Below are positions 37,896-46,449 of a stretch of 46,667 nt of DNA, piece by piece. The notes under the pieces were generated by a model. It did no database searches. It worked only from the letters and a program-made list of their open reading frames with translations, and was not told the origin of the DNA. Position numbers and translations under genes: made by a program. Source of the stretch: Bacillus thermotolerans (lineage in GTDB: Bacteria; Bacillota; Bacilli; Bacillales; Domibacillaceae); assembly GCF_000812025.2 (NCBI RefSeq), contig NZ_JWJE02000032.1, positions 1-46,667 of the forward strand, read 5' to 3'. Numbering within the stretch: position 1 is the stretch's first letter; the number at the start of each line of letters is the position of its first letter.

Positions 37896-38680
37896 ATTGA
37901 TTCTACATGTATAGACTTGTCCTGCAGCCAGTCAGAAGCAATCTGATAAAATAATCTTTCTGATCCTGTAGTATAAAATAAATGAGAAGGAGGTGGATTC
38001 TCAGAAGCCAACAGGTGCTGATAATCAAGAATCGCACTCACTTCCCGGGCCGTCTCCTCGCCGGAGCTGATAATTTGAACAGCCGAGCCCATGGCACGAG
38101 CGATGACCGGTTCCAGCAATGGATAATGTGTGCATCCCAGAATCAATGTATCGATCGCTGTCTCCTTTAGAGGATTAAGGGTTTCCATCACTATTTTCTC
38201 AGCCATTGCCCCTTTGTATTCGCCGCTTTCCACAAGAGGAACAAACTTCGGGCAAGCTAAAGTTGTTACTTTTACCTGCTTATTAATTGACTTAAGCGCT
38301 GTCTCATACGCGCGGCTTTTAATGGTTCCAATCGTGCCCAAGACACCGATTTGATCACTTCTCGTTTGCTTAATGGCTGCCCGTGCTCCCGGATGAATGA
38401 CTCCAATAACCGGTATAGCAAGTGCCGACCGAATTTCCTCTAAAACAACGGCTGTAGCGGTGTTACAAGCAATAACAAGCATTTTAATGTCGCTTCTTAG
38501 TAAGAACCGGGTCATTTCCCATGTAAAGGATTTTACCTCTTCTACCGGCCTTGGGCCGTATGGACAGCGGGCCGTATCTCCCACATAATAAATCGTTTCG
38601 TTCGGCAGCTGACGAATAATCTCTTTCGCTACTGTTAAACCGCCTACCCCCGAATCAATGACTCCAATTGGTCTATTCAC
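37880..38680 (-). CDS. murI: Glutamate racemase
   Basis: The 266-residue enzyme makes D-glutamate for peptidoglycan. The two catalytic cysteines are C72 in IACNTATAV and C183 in LGCTHYP. The Asp-Ser pair at 9-10 ([11 protein letters not shown]) and the C-terminal acid/His region are as expected. In Bacillus this gene is called racE (murI elsewhere). Start is GTG with GAGG 8 bases upstream. It is upstream of gerM but separated by a terminator that overlaps its stop. Confidence 0.97.
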   Translation of the reverse strand: MNRPIGVIDSGVGGLTVAKEIIRQLPNETIYYVGDTARCPYGPRPVEEVKSFTWEMTRFLLRSDIKMLVIACNTATAVVLEEIRSALAIPVIGVIHPGARAAIKQTRSDQIGVLGTIGTIKSRAYETALKSINKQVKVTTLACPKFVPLVESGEYKGAMAEKIVMETLNPLKETAIDTLILGCTHYPLLEPVIARAMGSAVQIISSGEETAREVSAILDYQHLLASENPPPSHLFYTTGSERLFYQIASDWLQDKSIHVESIRLGK

Positions 38681-38792
38681 TTCTCTCGCCTCGTTTTGTT
38701 CTCATTTCTCAATATGTCCTTCCCGCATTACCTCTCAGGGATGGAGTTTTCTCTCTCCTGAAGCTTTCTAGCAATCACTGAACCTAAAGCTG

Positions 38793-38933
38793 TTATTTCC
38801 TTATAATCTTATAATATCTGAAGCCTTCTTGCTCAATAATACCATTTATGTACCGAAGTTCTTTTTCAACATCTGTAATATATGCATTGGTTCGTTCATC
38901 GCCTTCTATCATTTTTCGTCTTTTTCGTCTCAT
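38793..38933 (-). CDS. Possible 46-residue protein or gene remnant
   Basis: A 46-codon ORF from ATG 38933 begins MRRKRRKMIEGDERTNAYI and ends FRYYKIIRK. It is charged and helix-like, with coding-like codon use. The same frame stays open upstream for about 29 more codons without a start codon and would encode a hydrophobic stretch (SVGFLAVFFIDSFP), up to a TAG at about 39021. No ribosome site is evident. It may be the 3' part of a decayed membrane protein, a gene with an unusual start, or chance. I do not recognise it. The rest of 38681-39067 shows nothing clear. Confidence 0.25.
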   Translation of the reverse strand: MRRKRRKMIEGDERTNAYITDVEKELRYINGIIEQEGFRYYKIIRK

Positions 38934-39067
38934 CAGAGCAAAATAAGAAAAAGGCTGGCAAGCGGGGAAACTGTCTATGAAAAATACAGCTAGAAAGCCA
39001 ACACTTATTTTCGCCTTTTTCTATAGAAAATGCAAGGAGAAGCAGAGGGACTTTCGCTCCCACTGTC

Positions 39068-39106
39068 AAAAAACAAAACAGATGGCACTCCGTGAGTACC
39101 ACCTGT
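39068..39106 (-). terminator. Terminator after gerE
   Basis: A 13-bp stem in minus-strand RNA (39078-39090 with 39094-39106, two G-U pairs) ends 5 bases after the gerE stop. It is followed by UUUGUUUUUU. Confidence 0.88.
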
Positions 39107-39111
39107 TGGTT

Positions 39112-39336
39112 TTACAACTTTAATTCCCCCATTCTCAGCAATTCGACAATGGCTTGAGATCGCCCCTTGACTCCCAGCTTTTGAATGGAATTAGAAATAT
39201 GATTTCGAACTGTTTTTTCACTGATAAACAGCTCTTCCGCGATTTCCCTAGTTGTCTTGTCTTGGACCAGCAGCTCAAATACTTCTTTCTCTCTTTTCGT
39301 TAATAATGGTTTACGATCAAAGCGATGCTCCCTCAC
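39112..39336 (-). CDS. gerE: Late mother-cell transcription regulator GerE
   Basis: The 74-residue protein is a stand-alone LuxR/FixJ-type helix-turn-helix, the same length as B. subtilis GerE and nearly identical across the core (PLLTKREKEVFELLVQDKTT, then LFISEKTVRNHIS). GerE activates or represses late coat genes with sigma-K. The start is GTG; the ribosome site GGAGGT is rather far (about 11 bases). It has a sigma-K-like -10 upstream and a strong terminator. B. subtilis has the MarR gene ysmB between racE and gerE; here no such gene is present. Confidence 0.97.
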   Translation of the reverse strand: MREHRFDRKPLLTKREKEVFELLVQDKTTREIAEELFISEKTVRNHISNSIQKLGVKGRSQAIVELLRMGELKL

Positions 39337-39398
39337 TGAAACCAGTTACCTCCTCGCATTCGCAGGCCTTGAAAGGGCCAGCAAAGCAGCTGTTACGG

Positions 39399-39407
39399 TA
39401 TCATATG
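39399..39407 (-). promoter_or_regulatory. Candidate sigma-K -10 element of gerE
   Basis: CATATGATA on the minus strand matches the sigma-K -10 consensus CATAnnnTA, about 65 bases before gerE. The -35 is weak. gerE is sigma-K-dependent in B. subtilis. Confidence 0.5.
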
Positions 39408-39453
39408 TGAGAGAGCACAAAGTTGACAATATATGAATACGTTTCTTGTTACT

Positions 39454-39921
39454 TTAATTTTGCAGGCTTTTTTTAGCTTGTTCCAATCTGCCTTTCACAT
39501 CGCCTGCCAGCGGGAGGGCTTTACCCGTCTTAGAAGAAATTTGGACAAGAGAACCCCTTCCAATAAAGCAAACACGCCCGTCCTCTGCTACTCCCTTATA
39601 ATGCAAATCACAAGAAGAGGTTCCCAGTTTATCAACTTTTACACCAATTGCTAGCTTTTCATCAAAAAATACTTGCTGAAGGAAATCGCACTGTAAATCG
39701 GCTACAACTGGAATAGCTTCATTTTTCTTGTCAAGCCATTCTCTATCCAGCCCGATACTTTTAAAAAACTCCATTCGCGCCTCTTCAAAATAGACAAAAG
39801 GCACCGTGTTATTTAAATGGCCAAACATATCCGTTTCGGAAAAGCGGACTTTTACAGGATGGAAAAAGGTAAATTCCTGTTCCCATTCTTCAAAATTATG
39901 AACGTATGAGTATTTTTTCAT
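39454..39921 (-). CDS. ysmA: Hotdog-fold acyl-CoA thioesterase YsmA
   Basis: The 155-residue protein belongs to the 4-hydroxybenzoyl-CoA/YbgC-type thioesterases. The catalytic-loop motif VRFSETDMFGHLNNT (about 24-38) contains the active-site Asp. It should hydrolyse acyl-CoA or acyl-ACP; the real substrate is unknown. The ATG has AAAGGGGA upstream. It follows the sdhB terminator and precedes gerE, as in B. subtilis. Confidence 0.9.
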   Translation of the reverse strand: MKKYSYVHNFEEWEQEFTFFHPVKVRFSETDMFGHLNNTVPFVYFEEARMEFFKSIGLDREWLDKKNEAIPVVADLQCDFLQQVFFDEKLAIGVKVDKLGTSSCDLHYKGVAEDGRVCFIGRGSLVQISSKTGKALPLAGDVKGRLEQAKKSLQN

Positions 39922-39951
39922 TTTCTCTTCCCCTTTGTTCTATATAAATAT

Positions 39952-39989
39952 AAAAAGGCCTTCAGTTGAATAACTGAAGGCCTTTTTTT
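39952..39989 (-). terminator. Terminator of sdhCAB
   Basis: A perfect 16-bp stem (39952-39967 with 39972-39987, GAAT loop) 10 bases past the sdhB stop; the minus-strand tail is UUUUUAUAUU. It would also work on the plus strand. Confidence 0.93.
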
Positions 39990-39996
39990 CGATCTA

Positions 39997-40764
39997 TTAA
40001 TCTACATGATGGTCGCTTCCGAAGAAGTTACGGAAGGACTGAACAGTAGAAGCACGGTTCATCGCTGCGATAGATGTTGTTAAAGGAATACCTTTTGGAC
40101 ATGCTTGTACGCAGTTTTGTGAGTTACCGCAGTCTTGCAGACCTCCATCGCCCATCAATGCATTAAGACGTTCGTCTTTATTCATTGCACCTGTCGGATG
40201 TGAATTGTACAAACGAACAAGTGAAATGAACGCAGGTCCCATGAAATCAGATTTGCTGTTCACGTTTGGACAAGCTTCGAGACAAACACCACAAGTCATA
40301 CACTTAGAAAGCTCATACGCCCATTGGCGCTTTCTTTCCGGCATACGTGGACCAGGTCCAAGCTCATATGTTCCATCGATCGGAATCCATGCTTTGATAC
40401 GCTTCAGGGAATCAAACATGCGGTTACGATCAACCTGAAGATCACGAATAACCGGGAACGTGCTCATTGGCGCCAAGCGAATTGGCTGCTCAAGCTTATC
40501 AACAAGAGCTGCACAAGATTGGCGAGGCTTACCGTTGATAACCATTGAACAAGCGCCACATACTTCTTCCAAACAGTTCATATCCCAAGTGATAGGTGTT
40601 GTTTTTTCACCTTTAGCGTTCACTGGGTTACGCTGAATTTCCATCAATGCAGAAATAACGTTCATGTTTGGACGATATGGAATGACAAACTCCTCTTCGT
40701 ACGGAGCTGAATCCATATTTTCCTGACGAGTAACGATAATACGAACGGTTTTATTCTCACTCAT
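39997..40764 (-). CDS. sdhB: Succinate dehydrogenase iron-sulfur subunit SdhB
   Basis: The 255-residue subunit passes electrons from FAD to haem and menaquinone. Cysteines for all three clusters are present: [2Fe-2S] C64, C69, C72, C84; [4Fe-4S] C155, C158, C161; and, with C165, C212, C218 and C222, the [3Fe-4S] cluster and the remaining ligand. The ATG has AGGAGGAAAAATAAAG upstream. It is the last gene of sdhCAB, 2 bases after sdhA. Confidence 0.98.
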   Translation of the reverse strand: MSENKTVRIIVTRQENMDSAPYEEEFVIPYRPNMNVISALMEIQRNPVNAKGEKTTPITWDMNCLEEVCGACSMVINGKPRQSCAALVDKLEQPIRLAPMSTFPVIRDLQVDRNRMFDSLKRIKAWIPIDGTYELGPGPRMPERKRQWAYELSKCMTCGVCLEACPNVNSKSDFMGPAFISLVRLYNSHPTGAMNKDERLNALMGDGGLQDCGNSQNCVQACPKGIPLTTSIAAMNRASTVQSFRNFFGSDHHVD

Positions 40765-40766
40765 CT

Positions 40767-42527
40767 TTATTTTTCCTCCTTCTTCTTAGAGTAATCGCGC
40801 TTACGAGGAGGGATTAAGGAGATATCCACATCTTCGTAATGGAAGGCTGGCGCCTCATTCTCTCCTTTGAATGTTGCCATTGTTGTTTTCAAGAACTCTT
40901 CGTCATTACGCTCCGGAAAGTCCGGTTTGTAATGGGCGCCACGGCTCTCATTACGGTTAAGCGCACCGATTGTAATGACGCGCGCTAAATGAAGCATGTT
41001 GTTCAATTGACGCGTGAATGTTGCCCCTTGGTTGCTCCACTTTGCTGTATCATTGATGTTAATATTCTTGTAGCGTTCCATTAACTCAATGATTTTATTA
41101 TCTGTTTCTTTTAATTTATCGTTGTAGCGAACAACTGTTACATTATCAGTCATCCACTCACCTAGCTCTTTATGAAGCAGGTAAGCATTCTCTTTGCCAT
41201 CCATAGACATGATATTATTCCACTTTGTTTCTTCTTGTTTAACATAGCGATCAAACACAGAAGAAGAGATAGCATCAGAGGATTTCTCAAGGCCATTGAT
41301 GTACTTAACCGCGTTTGGTCCTGCAACCATACCACCATAGATGGCAGAAAGCAGAGAGTTTGCTCCTAAGCGGTTGGCACCGTGCTGAGAATAATCACAC
41401 TCACCAGCAGCAAATAGACCAGGAATATTTGTTTGCTGTTCATAGTCGACCCAAAGTCCACCCATAGAGTAGTGAACAGCAGGGAAAATCTTCATAGGTA
41501 CTTTGCGTGGGTCATCACCCATGAACTTCTCATAAATTTCAATGATACCGCCGAGTTTAACGTCTAACTCATGAGGATCTTTATGAGACAAGTCTAAGTA
41601 TACCATGTTCTCGCCATTGACACCAAGCTTTTGGTTTACACACACATCAAAGATTTCGCGAGTTGCGATGTCACGAGGCACAAGGTTTCCGTACGCTGGG
41701 TATTTCTCTTCAAGGAAGTACCAAGGTTTTCCATCCTTGTATGTCCATACACGTCCACCTTCCCCACGTGCTGACTCACTCATAAGGCGCAGCTTGTCAT
41801 CTCCCGGGATTGCAGTCGGGTGAATTTGGATGAATTCACCGTTTGCATAATGAACCCCTTGCTGATACACAATAGAGGCTGCTGAACCTGTATTGATAAC
41901 AGAGTTTGTAGATTTTCCGAAGATAATCCCTGGTCCTCCGGAAGCCATAATTACTGCATCGCCGGCAAATGATTGGATTTCCATTGTACGCAGATCCTGA
42001 GCCACAACGCCGCGGCAGATGTTTTCATCGTCCAGAACCACTCCGAGGAATTCCCAACCTTCGTACTTTGTAACAAGACCTGCTACTTCATAACGGCGCA
42101 CTTGTTCATCAAGTGCATATAAAAGCTGCTGGCCAGTTGTCGCACCAGCAAACGCTGTACGGTGATGCTGTGTGCCTCCGAAACGACGGAAGTCAAGCAA
42201 TCCTTCAGGTGTACGGTTGAACATAACACCCATACGGTCCATTAAATTGATGATCCCAGGAGCCGCTTCTGTCATTGCTTTAACCGGTGGCTGGTTTGCT
42301 AAGAAGTCGCCACCATAAATTGTGTCGTCAAAGTGAATGTAAGGCGAGTCGCCTTCACCTTTTGTATTTACGGCGCCGTTGATACCGCCCTGTGCGCACA
42401 CAGAGTGAGAACGCTTAACCGGAACTAATGAAAACAAGTCAACTGGCGTACCTGCTTCTGCTGCTTTAATTGTAGCCATTAAGCCAGCCAAGCCGCCGCC
42501 AACTACGATGATTTTTCCTTTACTCAT
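40767..42527 (-). CDS. sdhA: Succinate dehydrogenase flavoprotein subunit SdhA
   Basis: The 586-residue flavoprotein oxidises succinate to fumarate. It has the dinucleotide motif VVGGGLAGLMATIKAAEAG at 8-26, the covalent-FAD histidine H41 in RSHSVCAQGGINGA, and the substrate-site segment ESARGEGGRVW at about 255. Length equals that of B. subtilis. The ATG has AAAGGAGTGAG upstream. It is the middle gene of sdhCAB. Confidence 0.98.
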   Translation of the reverse strand: MSKGKIIVVGGGLAGLMATIKAAEAGTPVDLFSLVPVKRSHSVCAQGGINGAVNTKGEGDSPYIHFDDTIYGGDFLANQPPVKAMTEAAPGIINLMDRMGVMFNRTPEGLLDFRRFGGTQHHRTAFAGATTGQQLLYALDEQVRRYEVAGLVTKYEGWEFLGVVLDDENICRGVVAQDLRTMEIQSFAGDAVIMASGGPGIIFGKSTNSVINTGSAASIVYQQGVHYANGEFIQIHPTAIPGDDKLRLMSESARGEGGRVWTYKDGKPWYFLEEKYPAYGNLVPRDIATREIFDVCVNQKLGVNGENMVYLDLSHKDPHELDVKLGGIIEIYEKFMGDDPRKVPMKIFPAVHYSMGGLWVDYEQQTNIPGLFAAGECDYSQHGANRLGANSLLSAIYGGMVAGPNAVKYINGLEKSSDAISSSVFDRYVKQEETKWNNIMSMDGKENAYLLHKELGEWMTDNVTVVRYNDKLKETDNKIIELMERYKNININDTAKWSNQGATFTRQLNNMLHLARVITIGALNRNESRGAHYKPDFPERNDEEFLKTTMATFKGENEAPAFHYEDVDISLIPPRKRDYSKKKEEK

Positions 42528-42594
42528 TTGAGACTCACTCCTTTTCTCCCGAATCCTAACTTACTACTTTTCTCTTATAACTATAAGACCATTA

Positions 42595-43203
42595 TTATAC
42601 GAACGCGAAGATCGCGCGAAGACCAACGATAGAAAGGGCAACGAAAACAAGCATTGTAACGTATGTCATAATGCGTTGTGAGCGTGGAGAAACTGTAATA
42701 CCCCAAGTCACAAAGAAAGACCATAAACCATTAGCAAAATGGAATACAGCGGAAAGAACACCTACTATGTAAAAAACAACCATTAATGGATTAGATAAAA
42801 TCTCTTCCATCATTTGATAATTTACTTCGGTGCCAAGCAATGCTTGAATTCTTGTTTCCCATACATGCCATGCAATAAACACGAGCGTAATGACACCTGT
42901 AACACGCTGAAGGAAGAACATTACATTACGGAAGTAACCGAAACGTCCCAGGTTATTTTTTGCTGTGAAAGCAATATATAAACCATAAATACCATGGAAC
43001 AGTAATGGCAGGAAAATGATGAATGCTTCCAGTAAATAAACAAATGGTAAGCTTCCCATAAATCCAGCTGCCGTGTTAAATGCTTCCTCTCCTTGTGTTG
43101 CAAAGTGGTTGACGATCAAGTGTTGCGTTAAAAACAGACCTACAGGTATAACACCAAGCAATGAGTGTAGCCTGCGATAAAAAAACTCTCGGTTGTCAGC
43201 CAT
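42595..43203 (-). CDS. sdhC: Succinate dehydrogenase cytochrome b558 subunit SdhC
   Basis: The 202-residue membrane anchor has five transmembrane helices and binds two haems b. The four axial histidines H28, H70, H113 and H155 fall at the same residue numbers as in B. subtilis. It reduces menaquinone using electrons from SdhB. The ATG has a strong AAGGGGGG site. It is the first gene of the operon, with its own promoter and a leader hairpin. Confidence 0.98.
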   Translation of the reverse strand: MADNREFFYRRLHSLLGVIPVGLFLTQHLIVNHFATQGEEAFNTAAGFMGSLPFVYLLEAFIIFLPLLFHGIYGLYIAFTAKNNLGRFGYFRNVMFFLQRVTGVITLVFIAWHVWETRIQALLGTEVNYQMMEEILSNPLMVVFYIVGVLSAVFHFANGLWSFFVTWGITVSPRSQRIMTYVTMLVFVALSIVGLRAIFAFV

Positions 43204-43224
43204 ATTTTTACCCCCCTTAATCTT

Positions 43225-43263
43225 GAAGTTTCCGACAAATTACGCAAAATTTCGGCAAACTTC
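43225..43263 (-). promoter_or_regulatory. Hairpin in the sdhC leader
   Basis: GAAGTTT and CCGA (43225-43235) pair with TCGG and AAACTTC (43252-43263) with a one-base bulge, just upstream of the sdhC ribosome site. In B. subtilis sdh is a target of the sRNA FsrA; a link here is inference. Confidence 0.5.
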
Positions 43264-43290
43264 ACTTTCTAACAGTTATGTGACATGTTC

Positions 43291-43319
43291 ATTTTACTCT
43301 TATCCACAAAAAGCGTCAA
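43291..43319 (-). promoter_or_regulatory. Sigma-A promoter of sdhCAB
   Basis: TTGACG (43319-43314), 17-base spacer, TAAAAT (43296-43291) on the minus strand, about 90 bases before sdhC. Confidence 0.8.
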
Positions 43320-43332
43320 GAACACTTCTTGA
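43316..43332. promoter_or_regulatory. 17-bp inverted repeat over the sdh -35
   Basis: TCAAGAA (43316-43322), CAC, TTCTTGA (43326-43332): perfect arms overlapping the -35. It is a candidate operator of unknown regulator and does not look like a cre site. Confidence 0.5.
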
Positions 43333-43465
43333 TCTTTTTACGTAGAAAAAAACGCCTAGATGTCTGTATTTTCCTGCTTTCTGTTTATTCTTTGTCCTTT
43401 AATACGTCATAAATTTTCTTTTTTCTCTTTTAGGTGTTGTATATAATAAATAAAGGAAAGTAGGG

Positions 43466-43906
43466 ATGATAGTGACTAATCAACTTGAACACCAAACGAA
43501 AGAAGAAAAAAGCCTCATGGTGCCGATATTCGGATATGAATTAATCAGGGACACATTGTTAACAGATATACTTGGAAAAGAAACGAGCTTCATCTTATAT
43601 TGGGCAGGAAAATCACTAGCTAGGAAGTTCCCTTGCTCAACTGACGAAGATCTCTGCTCTTTTTTTGAAGAGGCTGGCTGGGGAGCGCTTCGTCTTTTGA
43701 AGGAAGACAAACGAGAAAAAGTATTTGAGCTGACCGGGCCGCTCATCAAACGACGCCTGTCTATCAAAGAGAATTCAGCCTTCACTCTAGAAAGCGGCTT
43801 TCTTGCTGAACAACTGACAACCCAGAGTCACAAGGAGGCTGAAGCGGTCGTTGAAACAGCCAAACGGGCAGAGGATACTGTAACAATTACTGTTAAGTGG
43901 ACATAA
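43466..43906 (+). CDS. yslB: YslB family protein (DUF2507)
   Basis: The 146-residue soluble protein matches YslB (DUF2507), an alpha/beta fold related to 4-vinyl-reductase/V4R and TRAPP-like proteins. Function is unknown. Core motifs MVPIFGYELIRDTLLTDILGKE and ILYWAGKSLARKFP are conserved. The ATG at 43466 has AGGAAAG upstream; the GTG two codons later is an alternative. It is divergent from sdhCAB, as in B. subtilis, with a TATAAT at 43442-43447, and convergent with uvrC. Confidence 0.88.
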   Translation: MIVTNQLEHQTKEEKSLMVPIFGYELIRDTLLTDILGKETSFILYWAGKSLARKFPCSTDEDLCSFFEEAGWGALRLLKEDKREKVFELTGPLIKRRLSIKENSAFTLESGFLAEQLTTQSHKEAEAVVETAKRAEDTVTITVKWT

Positions 43907-43910
43907 CCTG

Positions 43911-43968
43911 TAAGAAAAAACGACATGATCTTCCCTCAACGGGTAATCATGTCGTTTCTCTTTTTTCT
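43911..43968. terminator. Bidirectional terminator between yslB and uvrC
   Basis: An 11-bp stem (43919-43929 with 43946-43956) flanked by A-rich sequence on the left and T-rich on the right, between converging genes. Confidence 0.88.
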
Positions 43969-43973
43969 TCACT

Positions 43974-45758
43974 TTAATCAGCTTCCTGATTTTGCAGCCT
44001 TGTCTGAATCTCAATAGCCGTCTTTTCTGGAATTCCGACGGACCTTAATTCCTCTAATGTCGCTTCCCTGAGCTTCTTTACTGATCCAAAATGCTTAAGC
44101 AGCAGTCTTTTACGTTTAGGCCCAACCCCAGCAATTTCATCCAGAACCGACTGAAATGCCCCTTTCCCGCGAAGCTGGCGGTGGAAGGTAATAGCAAATC
44201 TGTGCACTTCATCCTGGATACGTTGAAGCAGGTAAAACTCCTGACTATTGTGCTTTAGCGGGATAACCTCGAGCGGATCTCCGTACAGTAACTGAGAAGT
44301 CCGATGCTTTTCATCCTTTGCTAGACCAGCTACAGGGATCTCTAAGCTCAATTCATTTACCAGTACATCCTTTGCTGCCTCAATCTGTCCTTTACCTCCA
44401 TCAATAACAATTAAATCTGGAAGCGGCAGACCATCTTTAAGCACCCGGCTGTAGCGGCGGCGAATGACCTCTCTCATAGATCCATAGTCGTCGGGACCTT
44501 TTACGGTTTTAATTTTATACTTACGGTATTCTTTCTTTTCCGGCTTTCCATTAATAAATACGACCATGGCAGACACCGGATCGGTCCCTTGAATGTTGGA
44601 GTTATCGAAGGCCTCAATACGGAGAGGAGGGTAAATGTTCATGGCTTCTCCAAGCTTTTCAACTGCCTTAACAGTTCTTTCCTCATCTTTTTCAATAAGC
44701 GCGAATTTCTCCGTCAGAGCTACAGCCGCATTTTTCTCCGCAAGCTTTACAAGCTCCTTCTTCTTTCCTTTTTGCGGCTTTACGATCTTTACCTCTAATA
44801 GCTTTTCAGCAACAACTTCATCTGCTTCAGATGGCAGCAGCACCTCTTTTGGCTTAAAATGATTCGGCTGATCATAGAAGCGGCCGAGATACGTAAGAAA
44901 CTCTTGCTCTGGTTCATCATAAATCGGAAATAAAGAAACATCCCGCTCAATCAGCTTGCCTTGACGGACAAAAAAGACCTGTACACACATCCAGCCCTTA
45001 TCAACAGCATAGCCAAACACATCGCGGTCCGTGAAGTCCGTCATATGGATCTTCTGCTTTTCCATTGTTGCTTCTATGTGGGAAATTTGATCCCGGTACT
45101 CTTTCGCCCGCTCAAACTCAAGCTTCTCAGCCGCTTCGTTCATTTTTGCTCTGAGCTGCTCCTTCACCCGCTGATGCCCGCCATTTAAGAATCGGGTGAT
45201 TTCACTGATCATCTCCCGGTACGTCTCTTCAGCTACCTCATTTACACAAGGAGCCAAACACTGACCCATGTGATAATAAAGACAAACTTTATCAGGCAGA
45301 TTGATGCACTTGCGCAGTGGATAAAGACGATCTAACAGCTTCTTCGTTTCGTTAGCCGCATGCGCATTCGGATAAGGACCAAAATACTTTGCCTTATCCT
45401 TCTTGACCTTCCTTGTAATAATTAGGCGCGGGTGGCGTTCGGCTGTCAACTTAATGAATGGATAGCTCTTGTCGTCCTTCAGCATAATGTTGTATTTAGG
45501 ATCATGCTTTTTAATTAAGTTAAGTTCCAGGATCAGCGCTTCCAAGTTAGAAGACGTAATAATATACTCAAAGTCTTCTATCTCAGCCACAAGGCGCTGT
45601 GTTTTAGCATCGTGCGACCCAGTAAAATAAGAACGCACCCTATTTCTCAGTACTTTCGCTTTTCCAACATAAATAATCGTTCCCTGTCGGTCCTTCATTA
45701 AATAACAGCCTGACTGATCCGGCAACAGCGCAAGCTTATTTTTTATCTTTTCATTCAT
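43974..45758 (-). CDS. uvrC: Excinuclease ABC subunit C
   Basis: The 594-residue nuclease makes both incisions in nucleotide-excision repair with UvrA and UvrB. The GIY-YIG nuclease covers about 14-95 ([29 protein letters not shown]), a cysteine-rich region follows at about 150-175, the UVR motif that binds UvrB lies near 200-235, and the EndoV/RNase H-like domain is in about 360-530 ([21 protein letters not shown]). Two HhH motifs end the protein. The ATG at 45758 has GGAGGTGGAGAA upstream. It follows trxA, separated by a terminator. Confidence 0.98.
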   Translation of the reverse strand: MNEKIKNKLALLPDQSGCYLMKDRQGTIIYVGKAKVLRNRVRSYFTGSHDAKTQRLVAEIEDFEYIITSSNLEALILELNLIKKHDPKYNIMLKDDKSYPFIKLTAERHPRLIITRKVKKDKAKYFGPYPNAHAANETKKLLDRLYPLRKCINLPDKVCLYYHMGQCLAPCVNEVAEETYREMISEITRFLNGGHQRVKEQLRAKMNEAAEKLEFERAKEYRDQISHIEATMEKQKIHMTDFTDRDVFGYAVDKGWMCVQVFFVRQGKLIERDVSLFPIYDEPEQEFLTYLGRFYDQPNHFKPKEVLLPSEADEVVAEKLLEVKIVKPQKGKKKELVKLAEKNAAVALTEKFALIEKDEERTVKAVEKLGEAMNIYPPLRIEAFDNSNIQGTDPVSAMVVFINGKPEKKEYRKYKIKTVKGPDDYGSMREVIRRRYSRVLKDGLPLPDLIVIDGGKGQIEAAKDVLVNELSLEIPVAGLAKDEKHRTSQLLYGDPLEVIPLKHNSQEFYLLQRIQDEVHRFAITFHRQLRGKGAFQSVLDEIAGVGPKRKRLLLKHFGSVKKLREATLEELRSVGIPEKTAIEIQTRLQNQEAD

Positions 45759-45796
45759 TTCTCCACCTCCCTGCTCCGCAGTCATATTCTTCTATT

Positions 45797-45831
45797 TAAA
45801 AAAACCGTCTTCCGCTCACAGAAGACGGTTC
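45797..45831 (-). terminator. Terminator after trxA
   Basis: A perfect 10-bp stem (45803-45812 with 45821-45830) 12 bases past the trxA stop, with a U-rich tail on the minus strand. Confidence 0.88.
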
Positions 45832-45842
45832 CTATTATCCAA

Positions 45843-46157
45843 TTAAGCGTGCTTGTTTACTAAATCAGCTAGAGCTTCTTTTGGTTGAAAGCCAATCACT
45901 TTATCTACAGGCTCGCCATTTTTGAACAGGATGAGCGTTGGGATACTCATTACCCCGTATTTTCCTGCAGTCTCTTGATTTTCATCAACATCAAGCTTCA
46001 CGATTTTTACTTTATCGCTTAACTCTGAATCAAGCTCTTCTAACACTGGAGCAATCATCTTACAAGGTCCGCACCATGGAGCCCAAAAATCAGCAAGCAC
46101 AAGGCCTTCAGCCGTTTCGTTAGAGAAGTTTTGATCAGTCGCTTTTACAATTGCCAT
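45843..46157 (-). CDS. trxA: Thioredoxin
   Basis: The 104-residue protein is a canonical cytosolic thioredoxin with the active site W28-C29-G-P-C32, the buried DFWAPW strand and the cis-Pro in [12 protein letters not shown] (about 73-84). It reduces protein disulfides, taking electrons from thioredoxin reductase. The ATG has GGAGGTTATCTAA upstream. A TGCTATACT extended -10 lies about 40 bases upstream (46199-46194 for TATACT). It lies between etfA and uvrC as in B. subtilis. Confidence 0.98.
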   Translation of the reverse strand: MAIVKATDQNFSNETAEGLVLADFWAPWCGPCKMIAPVLEELDSELSDKVKIVKLDVDENQETAGKYGVMSIPTLILFKNGEPVDKVIGFQPKEALADLVNKHA

Positions 46158-46329
46158 TTAGATAACCTCCTAATAGTTACATATACTATGGTCAGTATAG
46201 CACCAACCATTCCTATGTGCTATTTTTTTGCTTCACACTTTACTTTTCCCACCCAGCATAAATTTACTCTCGAAAACTGAAAATCCTCTTCATTTCTCAT
46301 TACGGGCCCAGCCCTTCTTATGTAAAGAT

Positions 46330-46375
46330 GATAAAAGGTGTTTCTAAGAAAGCTATCTTAGAAACACCTTTTCAG
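46330..46375 (-). terminator. Terminator after etfA
   Basis: A perfect 17-bp stem (46333-46349 with 46356-46372, 6-base loop), 78 bases after the etfA stop. The minus-strand tail is UUUUAUC. Confidence 0.85.
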
Positions 46376-46449
46376 ACAAAGAAGCGGGTTATACTATTTT
46401 TACCTTCTAGAATACAACTGCTTTTCGGTAAAGCCCTTCACCTTTCTCT

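Noticed and set aside
38896-39102. 68-codon minus-strand frame after gerE
   Set aside because: Its start is inside the gerE terminator and no ribosome site exists; another frame in the same interval looks more coding-like.
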